Shown here in pieces: positions 7,570 to 15,626 of a stretch of 64,000 nt of DNA. The notes below the pieces were generated by a model. The model was not told the origin of the DNA. It searched no databases and saw nothing but the letters and a program-made list of their open reading frames with translations. The stretch's first letter is position 1, and every line of letters begins with the position of its first letter. Made by a program: the position numbers and the translations under genes. Origin of the DNA: Alteromonas sp. RKMC-009. Its GTDB lineage: Bacteria; Pseudomonadota; Gammaproteobacteria; Enterobacterales; Alteromonadaceae. The stretch spans positions 2,108,001-2,172,000 of the forward strand of contig NZ_CP031010.1 of the NCBI RefSeq assembly GCF_003584565.2, read 5' to 3'.

Positions 7570-8976
7570 ATGGACTTTATCAGCCGCAAATTTTTAATTG
7601 TTGCCAGCGTTTTTATCTTGTTTCTGAGTGGTTGTAACAGTACGCCACCCACGTCAACTCGCGACACAAAAACCGTAAGTGCCAAAAGAATAGCCCTCAA
7701 TGAAGCATTCGAGGCTCGTGGTTTTTATCTATCCTCTCTCAATAATATTAATTACCTCAACGCAAAACAGTGTGGTGATTATCAACTACAGAGTCATCGA
7801 GGTTCAATTCGTCATCCTGAAAACTCCGTAAATGCTGTTATCGACGCAATAGATAATGGTTTTGACGTTGTCGAAATCGATGTACGGGTCACCTTTGATG
7901 GCGTGTGGGTTGTTCATCACGATAAACAAACAGGTAGAGAAACGGGAACGATTGATAATAAGCGAAGAAAAATCGAACGAATCCGCTACGAAAAAGAGTG
8001 GGGCTACCTTCGTGCTCGTGATCAGAATTCGGGACAATTATTGAATGTTCTGCCGCCAGATTTTCGTACATTGGCTAAAGCGTTTGCGTCAATCGCGGGT
8101 TTGAGCAAAAAACTGAATATAGAGATCAAGTCCGATGCATCAACGAAAGAATTAGAAATGCTCGATTACTTGGCATTTAAGATCATCGGGCAAGGTCGCT
8201 ATTTCTACTCCGGTCTGTCACTGAGAAATTTGGAGCGGATGCGCGACATAAATTCCCAGGTCTTTTTATCTTTTATCCAAAGTCCGGCAGAACAATCGAT
8301 GAGGGTGTTAAAAGCCAAACTCGAAAAAGGGGCGTCTAGCGACAACATCTATCAGGATAATCAGGAAAGAATTGAAGACATCGCCGGGTTTGCTTTTCGC
8401 CGCTACAAGGAAAAGCGCTACGATTCTAGCTCCGGTATAAGTAAGCTTAAAAAAGCGCTGAAAAGAAATTTCGGACTGGCAATTGATATTCGTCAGTATG
8501 TGGGACAAGCAAGTCGCATTAAATCGCTAGTCAGCAGTTACGGGATACCCGTCGCAACATACACCATTAACGACCACGCTTATCACGCTAATTCACTATT
8601 CAAAATAGCCTCAAACTCAAGGCCCGATTCGGTCATTATTGATGACACACTTTACGGGTTCTGTAGCCAATATGGATTGCCTGCTATGCGGACTTATATC
8701 GGCTCTACCGACCATACTAAGCGTATCGCTCTGTTGCCTATTGATCTGGATTTGGAGCGTCTAGATGAAGTAGACACCTACTTTGATAATGGTCTTTACC
8801 CTGCACTCGGTGGCCAGCTCAAGACGATAAATAACGATGTGACAAGCCCTGCTTTTATCCCTGTTATGTTGGAACTTAAAGCAGGCCCGAAAGAGCGGGA
8901 GAGTGAAGTTGATCTAAAGACTGATCGGGCAGTTGAAGTTGATCTAAGGAATTCAAATGACGCCCCCTTCTTGTAA
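7570..8976 (+). CDS. Glycerophosphodiester phosphodiesterase-family lipoprotein
   Basis: 468 residues from the ATG at 7570; a TTG 12 bases earlier is in frame but less likely. A lipoprotein signal ends in LSGC (Cys22). The GDPD core follows: HRGS with His76-Arg77, HPENS (Glu84-Asn85), EIDVR (Glu102, Asp104) and HHD (His117). These are the catalytic and metal residues of the HR(x)nExD(x)nH fold that hydrolyses glycerophosphodiesters. The C-terminal ~100 residues are not typical, and their end contains a short tandem repeat (EVDL twice, 10 residues apart, from a 30-base duplication at 8904-8947). It overlaps the next gene by 20 bases. Substrate is unknown, and such families also hydrolyse other lipid head groups. 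Confidence 0.85.
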   Translation: MDFISRKFLIVASVFILFLSGCNSTPPTSTRDTKTVSAKRIALNEAFEARGFYLSSLNNINYLNAKQCGDYQLQSHRGSIRHPENSVNAVIDAIDNGFDVVEIDVRVTFDGVWVVHHDKQTGRETGTIDNKRRKIERIRYEKEWGYLRARDQNSGQLLNVLPPDFRTLAKAFASIAGLSKKLNIEIKSDASTKELEMLDYLAFKIIGQGRYFYSGLSLRNLERMRDINSQVFLSFIQSPAEQSMRVLKAKLEKGASSDNIYQDNQERIEDIAGFAFRRYKEKRYDSSSGISKLKKALKRNFGLAIDIRQYVGQASRIKSLVSSYGIPVATYTINDHAYHANSLFKIASNSRPDSVIIDDTLYGFCSQYGLPAMRTYIGSTDHTKRIALLPIDLDLERLDEVDTYFDNGLYPALGGQLKTINNDVTSPAFIPVMLELKAGPKERESEVDLKTDRAVEVDLRNSNDAPFL

Positions 8977-11275
8977 ACCTACACTGTGGCGAGTATTTTT
9001 ATTTGTTCTTAGCGTTGCTTATTTAATACCGGAAGCGATTTTTAACGCGCAACTGGTGTCACTTATTGGTCTTGGCACGCCACAAGACAGCCAACTGGAG
9101 CAATTGGAAGTGTATGGTCGCGCTATCTCAGGAATAGGCGCTACTTTACTTCTGGCTGATTTTCTTCCCGCTAGATATTTTCGGTCTGCGATATCAGGTT
9201 TTTCGATATTGTTCGCTTTAGCGTGTGTAGTATGGCCAACAGTTTATTTCGGTCAAAAAATTATAGTAGAGCGAGTACTTATCGCGTCTTCTTCAGCAGA
9301 ACAACGCGAGCAAGCGGTGTTGAGTGCTGCTTTCAGGGACGCACTGGCGTTAAATGCCGTTTCGGTGACCGGGCTTGAGTACGATACCGGGTTACAAAAC
9401 AGCTCCGAAAATCTCACCTTTTTAGCGTTATTTGGCGGGTTACTGTATGCCGACAATAAACTCGCCACCAATTTGGAAAACTACAAACATCAAATTGTCA
9501 GGCAATTTGTTCAAAAACAGACTTATCGCGACTTCGATCTGCATTATCAAGATTTTTCGAGCTTGTATGTGCAATTGTCGGAGAGCTACGAAGACTATGC
9601 CAAAGGATCGAATACCTACAACCAGAAATTGGCTGGCATACCGCAGCAAGAGAAAGAATATTGGCAATCAATAGAGCAAAAAATTAATCAAGGCTGGAGT
9701 GATTATCAGCAAGCAACGAAAACATATGTCGCGCGGGCCGAGGCAAGGGCACAAAAATACGGTCCGCGGATTTTTGAATATCATAAACAGACAAATCAAT
9801 GTTTGGAGCGTTATTCGAAATCTTCTCAAAGAGACCGCAGAACTCAGTGTATTGAGCGACTACAGGCCCGATATAAATCGGAGATAGATAAAGCGGGACT
9901 GGGATATGTTGAACCTAATTATTGGCTCATAGAAGAAGATGTGAGTGGGCTTGAAAATACCGCCAATACTGCTATTGCCGGCGTTATCACCGGAGGCTTA
10001 TCGACCTTATTACAAGCGTTAAGCTTGGCCACGGGGGGAGACGGTGGAATAAAGGACAAGCGCTATAAGTACACCGATGATCCTACCCATTACCAGCGCA
10101 GAATTCTTGCTCATCCCAATTTTCAGGCCCAGTTCCAAAAAGATACGGGATATCCTATGGGAATTCCGGATTTGGGCGCTTTTCGGAATCATGATGAGAC
10201 ACAACAGCGAATCCGCAATACTCTGAAAACAAAAGGCTTGGCGCTGCCGGCAGACTGGCGGGTTGAACAACGTTTGGTATTCTCGCAAGCCGTTGCAAAT
10301 AAAGTTAAAACCGACGCCGATGCAGGTTGGAACGATGCGATGCAGCGCAAAGGATTGTCGCTTCCTGTCAATTTGCAATGGCAGGATTTTCAGCTTCACC
10401 CCAGTGTTCAGAGTATAATTGCCCAGAAAATGGGCGATATGTATGTCGATAATGTTCACGCCGATTGGAGTCAGGCGAATTTTAAACAGTATGTGCTCGA
10501 CCCCAACATCGAAAAACGAACGCTTCGCTACATTGACATGATTTCAGATGCCAGAGTGCATTTCGAAAACGGTGGTAAATATGCGGAAGCCGGTAAACAA
10601 GCGCTACGTTCTGTACTGATCCCGCCTATTTCAATGTTTTTAAGTTTGTTTTTAATCTGTCTAACAATTTTAAAGCTACCCATTAAAGCGTTTGAATTAT
10701 TCAAGCCTGACTGGCAAGAGCACACGCCAAAATGGTCTAGGTGGGTTATAAAATCGATACCAATTTTGCTTATCTGTTTTTTGCCTTCACTTCTGGTGCA
10801 AAGCACATTTACGGCGCGAGCCGACAGTCCGGTAAACCACTTTTTGGAAAAGGTCGAAGAAAATGGTCATCCTGTGTTTTCGACTGTGCTTGGCTGGACT
10901 TTGCACGCTCAACCTATTCTTCATCCTTTGGGGTTATCGTTCGAAGCGCATACCGGCATTTACAAAAAAGTAGAGCCGTTAACCCACAAACTCGCGGGAC
11001 TGGACGAGATATTGCCCATCACACCTAGCACTTCCAATGCTACCGAGCTGTCAGCAAGAGCAACGCAAAAACCGGTTCCTTTGACAGTTATATCGAATGT
11101 CGAAGGGGCTGCGATCCGTATTATGAATATAAAACCAAAATATCAGGAAGGAATGTTGCTGGCGCCCGGTAACTACGAATTTGAAATCAGGGCAGCGGGT
11201 TACCAAACGTATCGTCGTTGGCACCGTATATCGGAAGATAACCACAATTTGGAAATCCCACTCGATGCACTGTAA
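8957..11275 (+). CDS. Large inner-membrane protein with C-terminal PEGA domain, function unknown
   Basis: 772 residues. Three hydrophobic segments lie near the N-terminus (about 12-33, 55-72 and 77-98), followed by a long soluble, partly coiled-coil region (about 100-550). Two further membrane segments are at about 553-577 and 596-617, and a C-terminal PEGA-type beta domain (about 706-772; EGAAIRIMN, LAPGNYEFEIRAAGYQTY) ends the protein. PEGA domains are thought to be surface or periplasmic binding modules. The start lies inside the end of the GDPD gene (20-base overlap), so the two are probably co-translated and work together in the envelope. I do not recognise a named family for the central region. 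Confidence 0.75.
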   Translation: MTPPSCKPTLWRVFLFVLSVAYLIPEAIFNAQLVSLIGLGTPQDSQLEQLEVYGRAISGIGATLLLADFLPARYFRSAISGFSILFALACVVWPTVYFGQKIIVERVLIASSSAEQREQAVLSAAFRDALALNAVSVTGLEYDTGLQNSSENLTFLALFGGLLYADNKLATNLENYKHQIVRQFVQKQTYRDFDLHYQDFSSLYVQLSESYEDYAKGSNTYNQKLAGIPQQEKEYWQSIEQKINQGWSDYQQATKTYVARAEARAQKYGPRIFEYHKQTNQCLERYSKSSQRDRRTQCIERLQARYKSEIDKAGLGYVEPNYWLIEEDVSGLENTANTAIAGVITGGLSTLLQALSLATGGDGGIKDKRYKYTDDPTHYQRRILAHPNFQAQFQKDTGYPMGIPDLGAFRNHDETQQRIRNTLKTKGLALPADWRVEQRLVFSQAVANKVKTDADAGWNDAMQRKGLSLPVNLQWQDFQLHPSVQSIIAQKMGDMYVDNVHADWSQANFKQYVLDPNIEKRTLRYIDMISDARVHFENGGKYAEAGKQALRSVLIPPISMFLSLFLICLTILKLPIKAFELFKPDWQEHTPKWSRWVIKSIPILLICFLPSLLVQSTFTARADSPVNHFLEKVEENGHPVFSTVLGWTLHAQPILHPLGLSFEAHTGIYKKVEPLTHKLAGLDEILPITPSTSNATELSARATQKPVPLTVISNVEGAAIRIMNIKPKYQEGMLLAPGNYEFEIRAAGYQTYRRWHRISEDNHNLEIPLDAL

Positions 11276-11348
11276 AGCATAAACCAGTGCATCGGGTTTA
11301 GATTCAAAACGCGCGGTTAAGAGTGTTTTGGTGTCTGACGTTTGAAAC

Positions 11349-11373
11349 AAAAGCCGCTTAAAGCGGCTTTTTT
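11349..11373. terminator. Bidirectional terminator between convergent genes
   Basis: The stem AAGCCGCTT-AAGCGGCTT is flanked by A and T runs on both sides. It lies between the ends of the PEGA gene and the propeller lipoprotein gene. An identical hairpin recurs at 29377-29403. Confidence 0.85.
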
Positions 11374-11380
11374 GCTAAAG

Positions 11381-13441
11381 CTACCACAGATAAGCTGGCA
11401 GTACGGCTACTGATTCAGGTGCTGTGAATGAAACACTGTAATCCGGTGCCATGTCACCGCTTGCGGCATTCATAATGTCATCGAATCGCAGGATCATACC
11501 GTTGGATTTTTCTGCCACGTATACATTGCCGTTGCTGAGCATAATATCTACCGGATTACCCAGCATGCTTGAGGGACCGGCAATGTTAACCGTCATATCT
11601 GTGAGGCCATCTGCCATGCCGGCATCAGGAATGACATACAGTTTGCCGTCTGTGGCACTGTCGGCACTGCCCACATCAGATATGACCAGCGCATCACTTT
11701 GAGCATCATAGTCAATGCCGTGAATATTGGTGGGTGCAGCAATCGCCTCACCATTCATGGCCGGTATAAGCAGGCGGTCTTCACCCGTAATTTCACTGGT
11801 GCCGCTCATCATCTTGCGGGTAACTTCATCAAACACTGCAACAGTGCCATTTGTCAGGGCGAGGAAAGCGCGGTCAGTTTCAGCGTCGTAATCCACATCC
11901 CACGGGCGTGCACCGTCAGATGCTGATAGTGTCATCACAGGCATTACATTGCCTGCTGCGCAGCCAGAAAACACGCGGACGGCGGGTGAAGTTTCATTAA
12001 CATCTGCGACGAACACCAGAGCGTGCTCACTGTTTACGTCCAGTCCTTTTGGCGCTACCAGACCTGTCATGTCGCCCATAATTTCACGGTCCTGAGACAG
12101 GCTGAACATGCCGTCATCGCGCATGGATGCCATCCGGTTCACTACCAGTAGTCCGCCCATGGCTGTTTCCGGGTCATCATAGGTAACGAAGCCGTCACCG
12201 TTGACTGAGTAAGCAACGCTTTCGATACTCATGCCAGTATCGAACATAGCAGTCTGACTACCGAGAGAGGCATCAAACTGCACTACTATGCCTGTTGTAT
12301 CGCCGGCAGTAGCAGGGTTACTGCTGGCACTGACACCGCCGATGGTCACATCTGCAAGCGCCTGGTCAGAAAAATCTGCCATTTCAGGCATATCCGTCAA
12401 TTCTGCGAGGGATTCGGGTTTTACTGAAGACGTGGCAAGGGTCGGGGCAATATCGCCACTGTCACCACTAAATATATTTGTATAAACAAGAATCGCGTCG
12501 TTGGATTTTTCCGCGACACGCAGTGTGGTGCCCGACAGAATAATATCAACAGGGTTGCCCAGCATCGTTGACGGGCCTGCGATGGTGCGCGCCGGTTCCA
12601 CGGCACCGTCAACGGTGGAAGCATTGTTGATCACAAAGATCTGCCCGTCATCGGCAATACTGGCATCACCCACATCGGAAACCACCAGACGGTCCGAGTC
12701 TGCGTCGTAGACAATGCCGTGACTGTTTACGGAAATCTGTGTGCCACTGGCATCTGACGGTACAATAATACGCATCACTGACGGCGCGAAATCTGAACCC
12801 ATAACATTGTCATATACCGCGATGGTGCCGTCGGTAAGCGCCACGTACATCCGGTCAGCGTTTTCATCTACGGCCACATCCCAGGGCTGTGCCGGCAACA
12901 TGATCTCAGCAACCGGCGCTACATCACCTGCTGCAGCACTGCCGAAAACAGCAATTCGCATTGCGTTAAAGTCAGCCACATAAATCATACCGCTGTCATC
13001 AGCCAGTGCTATACCTTTAGGATTTGTGAGACCGGTGTTTGCTCCCATAATCTGGGAATCGACAGACGACATCATCATTCCGTCTTCCCTGCCTGCAATA
13101 CGGCAAAATGCGCCAAGCATGGGTTCACCGCTGTCTCCTGCCTGATAAAGTGTGCCTGAATAGGACAACACAATACCTTCATTGGCGCCGGTTTCGAAAC
13201 TGCTCAGCATGTCCCCGTCCTGATCAATCCAGTCCACCGTGCCCCGGTTTTCGTCACCGTTGTTTGCGCGCAGGAACGTTCCGGTGGTCAGGACCGGCGT
13301 ACCATCCTGGCCGTCAGCACCATCCATACCGTCCATGCCGTCGTCGCCATCACTGCCGCTGCAGCCGGCCAGTGAAACAGCCAGTAACGTTGCGAGAAGA
13401 GAATATTTGAATGGTGCGTTTTTCGTCTGTGTATTCAGCAT
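11381..13441 (-). CDS. Lipoprotein with collagen-like linker and two tandem beta-propeller-like domains
   Basis: 686 residues from the ATG at 13441, which has GGAG 7 bases ahead; a start 21 bases upstream is less likely. A signal ends in SLAGC. Next comes a Gly-rich collagen-like stretch (GDDGMDGMDGADGQDG), then two homologous halves with NHL/SMP-30-like repeats. Both halves carry PKG, PWDV, HGI-YDA-SD, SDVG and the near-identical TMLGNPVDI or SMLGNPVDI followed by VAEKSN. The halves are about 300 residues apart, so the gene arose by internal duplication. It lies 216 bases downstream of the anti-sigma gene, in the same direction, with its own copy of the sigma-type promoter motif. An envelope sensing or binding role is inferred; no enzyme residues are recognised. 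Confidence 0.8.
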   Translation of the reverse strand: MLNTQTKNAPFKYSLLATLLAVSLAGCSGSDGDDGMDGMDGADGQDGTPVLTTGTFLRANNGDENRGTVDWIDQDGDMLSSFETGANEGIVLSYSGTLYQAGDSGEPMLGAFCRIAGREDGMMMSSVDSQIMGANTGLTNPKGIALADDSGMIYVADFNAMRIAVFGSAAAGDVAPVAEIMLPAQPWDVAVDENADRMYVALTDGTIAVYDNVMGSDFAPSVMRIIVPSDASGTQISVNSHGIVYDADSDRLVVSDVGDASIADDGQIFVINNASTVDGAVEPARTIAGPSTMLGNPVDIILSGTTLRVAEKSNDAILVYTNIFSGDSGDIAPTLATSSVKPESLAELTDMPEMADFSDQALADVTIGGVSASSNPATAGDTTGIVVQFDASLGSQTAMFDTGMSIESVAYSVNGDGFVTYDDPETAMGGLLVVNRMASMRDDGMFSLSQDREIMGDMTGLVAPKGLDVNSEHALVFVADVNETSPAVRVFSGCAAGNVMPVMTLSASDGARPWDVDYDAETDRAFLALTNGTVAVFDEVTRKMMSGTSEITGEDRLLIPAMNGEAIAAPTNIHGIDYDAQSDALVISDVGSADSATDGKLYVIPDAGMADGLTDMTVNIAGPSSMLGNPVDIMLSNGNVYVAEKSNGMILRFDDIMNAASGDMAPDYSVSFTAPESVAVLPAYLW

Positions 13442-13506
13442 TGTTGTCTCCGTATGTGACATGCATTTTCAAAGACGCGCCTGCTTTTCTGCGTCCGTAC
13501 AACAAG

Positions 13507-13535
13507 CCAAACGACTGGAAGATGCAACCGGATGC
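13507..13535 (-). promoter_or_regulatory. ECF-type promoter of the propeller lipoprotein gene
   Basis: On the minus strand GCATCCG, 11 bases, CAGTCGTTTGG. Exactly the same two blocks with the same spacing occur upstream of the ECF sigma gene (14975-15003). GCATCC fits a -35 element and CGTTTG a -10 element, about 66 bases ahead of the start codon. The -35 resembles the CATCC type of SigK-like factors. Assignment to this sigma factor is inferred. Confidence 0.75.
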
Positions 13536-13657
13536 AAAAAATATAAGTTTTTTTAAATTTTTTATTTTTCGAGATTTAACGGGGTAAATAATAAGGGATG
13601 AAACGGGCGTGGCGCAGTACGTTGTCGTGCTGCGCCGGTAGCCGTGTTATGAGGGCT

Positions 13658-14359
13658 TTAAACAGAAAATATGTTGGTGTGGTAAAGCACGTCAGTGGGT
13701 GAACCGTTCGGCGAGCCCCCGAGTGGCTCCATGCTGACAGCCAGTACCGTAACGTTTTTGTCCAGCAACATGGAGGGCGGAATACGGGTGATATCTCCAC
13801 TTTTGGGAAGCAGTCCCAGGGAGACTGGTGCACCGCCACCGGCCGGCGCCATCCACAATTGATAGTCCTTGTCAGTTCTGGCAGCAAGTGCTCCGGTAAC
13901 TCTTACATTCAGGGAGTCGCCGGAAATTTCGATGATCCATAAAGGCTGATTATTGGTGTCATTAAATATTGCCACCCGCTCAACAGGGGCGGTGACAGGT
14001 TCCGTCATGGAAACGAGTAACACGGCCATCATCAGCGCAGCAGCGGCGGCCACGCCGGAGAACAGACGCCACTGTTTTCTTCGTTTACGTTCGAATGCGA
14101 CAATGTCACCGGACGTATCTGTCCGTTCTTCAGGATTAATGCGTTTCTGGATGGCCTGCCATACGCGCGGAGGCGGAGTGACCGGCGGCAACCTGTGGTT
14201 CAGTCCGTCGAGATATTGTTCCCATAAGGCGGTCGTTTCAGCAATAACCTGATATTGCATCATCAGCTTCTGATAACGCACTCTGGCTTTTCCCCGCAAC
14301 GTACCCAGTACATATTCTGCAGCGAGGGCGTTTCTCCGCGCTTCAGTAAGATAATTCAT
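13658..14359 (-). CDS. Anti-sigma factor, RskA-type
   Basis: 233 residues from the ATG at 14359, which overlaps the sigma gene stop as ATGA. The N-terminal cytoplasmic part (about 1-100; RNALAAEYVLGTLRG) is the anti-sigma domain of the RskA/SigK-antagonist type. One membrane helix follows (about 108-128, rich in Ala and Val). The C-terminal periplasmic domain (WIIEISGDSLNVRVTG, DYQLWMAPAGGGAPVSLGLL) is typical of RskA. It should hold the adjacent sigma factor inactive at the membrane until a signal triggers release. An upstream in-frame start exists but lacks the coupling. Confidence 0.9.
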   Translation of the reverse strand: MNYLTEARRNALAAEYVLGTLRGKARVRYQKLMMQYQVIAETTALWEQYLDGLNHRLPPVTPPPRVWQAIQKRINPEERTDTSGDIVAFERKRRKQWRLFSGVAAAAALMMAVLLVSMTEPVTAPVERVAIFNDTNNQPLWIIEISGDSLNVRVTGALAARTDKDYQLWMAPAGGGAPVSLGLLPKSGDITRIPPSMLLDKNVTVLAVSMEPLGGSPNGSPTDVLYHTNIFSV

Positions 14360-14889
14360 AGTGACAGACACCTCTGCAAACTTTGTAATCCGCGACGGAT
14401 CCAACTTTTGATAGTGCCCAGCGGAGACGCCATGTGGCTTTCCACTTCGTGATGAGATAAACCGTTAATGTAAGCGAGATGGATAGCCTGCCGCTGGGCA
14501 GGTTCAAGTTCATCCATACAGGCTTCAAGCTTCTTCTGCTCCGCATCAGACAAATTGGATTCGTCCGGGGAAACAGGTAAATGTGTATCTTCAGACAAGT
14601 CCACTTCATTGCGCACTTTATGATAGCGCATCAAATCCAGTGCACGATAGCGGGCTATACTGAGCATCCAGGTAAACACAGTGCCTTTGCCACGCTGATA
14701 TTGACCGGCATTGTGCCAGATTTTGACATAAGCATCCTGAATGGCTTCATCCGCCAGTTCAGGCCTCTTCAACATCTTCAGTGCGACAGCATACATCTGA
14801 CCGCTGGTCAGCTTATACAATTCTGAAAACGCTTCTTTGTTGCCGTTTGCCGTTTCACACAAGAGTGGAAACAATGTTTCGTGTTCCAT
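14356..14889 (-). CDS. ECF RNA polymerase sigma factor (SigK-like)
   Basis: 177 residues with region 2 (ALKMLKRPELADEAIQDAYVKIW, then GTVFTWMLSIARYRALD) and region 4 (LEPAQRQAIHLAYINGLSHHEVESHM, then PLGTIKSWIRRGL). The length and the absence of extra domains fit an ECF factor. It is translationally coupled to the RskA-type anti-sigma gene. A bipartite motif about 86 bases upstream is shared with the downstream lipoprotein gene, so it probably controls its own transcription and that of the lipoprotein. The inducing signal is unknown; related pairs respond to redox or envelope conditions. Confidence 0.93.
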   Translation of the reverse strand: MEHETLFPLLCETANGNKEAFSELYKLTSGQMYAVALKMLKRPELADEAIQDAYVKIWHNAGQYQRGKGTVFTWMLSIARYRALDLMRYHKVRNEVDLSEDTHLPVSPDESNLSDAEQKKLEACMDELEPAQRQAIHLAYINGLSHHEVESHMASPLGTIKSWIRRGLQSLQRCLSL

Positions 14890-15223
14890 GAAATCTCAGT
14901 TTCCGCTGTCTGCTGTCACTATTTACACATTATTAACGTTTATCCCGTTTACTATCAAGTTGAACCTACCTGAACCAAACGACTGAACGTTCAGATCGGA
15001 TGCGAAGTAATGCATATTAGTGAAAAGGTAATAGTGGCTTGTCAATGTTGACGAAGCCACATCACGCCCGGGAGTCATGTTTTTAGTGATATCAATGATT
15101 TAAAGCCGGCAAAGACACGCTTGATAGTGCGGCATGTGATTGTTGATAGTAAAACCTGTTCAGCCGGTTTACGGGCAGTGACAGGGCGCCGGAAAGAAAA
15201 CGGATAAGGTACGGGTTAATGGA
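14890..15223. other. Intergenic region upstream of the ECF sigma gene
   Basis: Contains the ECF promoter motif at 14975-15003, which has a TGAACGTTCA palindrome (14984-14993) between its two blocks. The remaining 220 bases toward VF530 show no gene, repeat or clear hairpin. Confidence 0.5.
14975..15003 (-). promoter_or_regulatory. ECF-type promoter of the sigma/anti-sigma operon
   Basis: GCATCCG, 11 bases, CAGTCGTTTGG on the minus strand, identical in both blocks and spacing to the site before the lipoprotein gene. It sits about 86 bases before the sigma start codon, so the sigma factor probably activates its own operon. Confidence 0.75.
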
Positions 15224-15445
15224 TTAACGACAAAAAGTCTCAACATAGAGCGCTTCCACTTTGGCCCTGGCCCAGGGAGTACGGCGCAGAAATTTCAGTG
15301 ACGACTTCACCGACGGTTCGTTGTAAAAGCAGTTCAGGTGAATGCGCTCATCCAGTCCGTCCCAGCCATAATGTTCATGAAACTGCACGATTATCTTTTC
15401 TAACGTCAGACCGTGTAAAGGATTATTTGGCTGTTGCTGGCTCAT
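15224..15445 (-). CDS. VF530-family (DUF2132) small protein
   Basis: 73 residues: [24 protein letters not shown], then [22 protein letters not shown]. This is the full-length pattern of the VF530 family, a compact helical fold known from Vibrio fischeri and reported to have DNA-binding features. It is transcribed alone. The physiological role is not known. Confidence 0.88.
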   Translation of the reverse strand: MSQQQPNNPLHGLTLEKIIVQFHEHYGWDGLDERIHLNCFYNEPSVKSSLKFLRRTPWARAKVEALYVETFCR

Positions 15446-15626
15446 GGCAGGGCTTCCGGTAATACAAACCGCCGTAGTGTAACAGATAACCAGTACGGTG
15501 GGTCAGTTCCTGTCTGTTGATCTGTATCATTTACGTAACGGCAAAATAAAAAATAACGCACATGAAGCATGAAAGCGCCGGGCATTTCCTATAAAGTAGT
15601 CGCGCTTAAGCTTCAGACACGGAATC

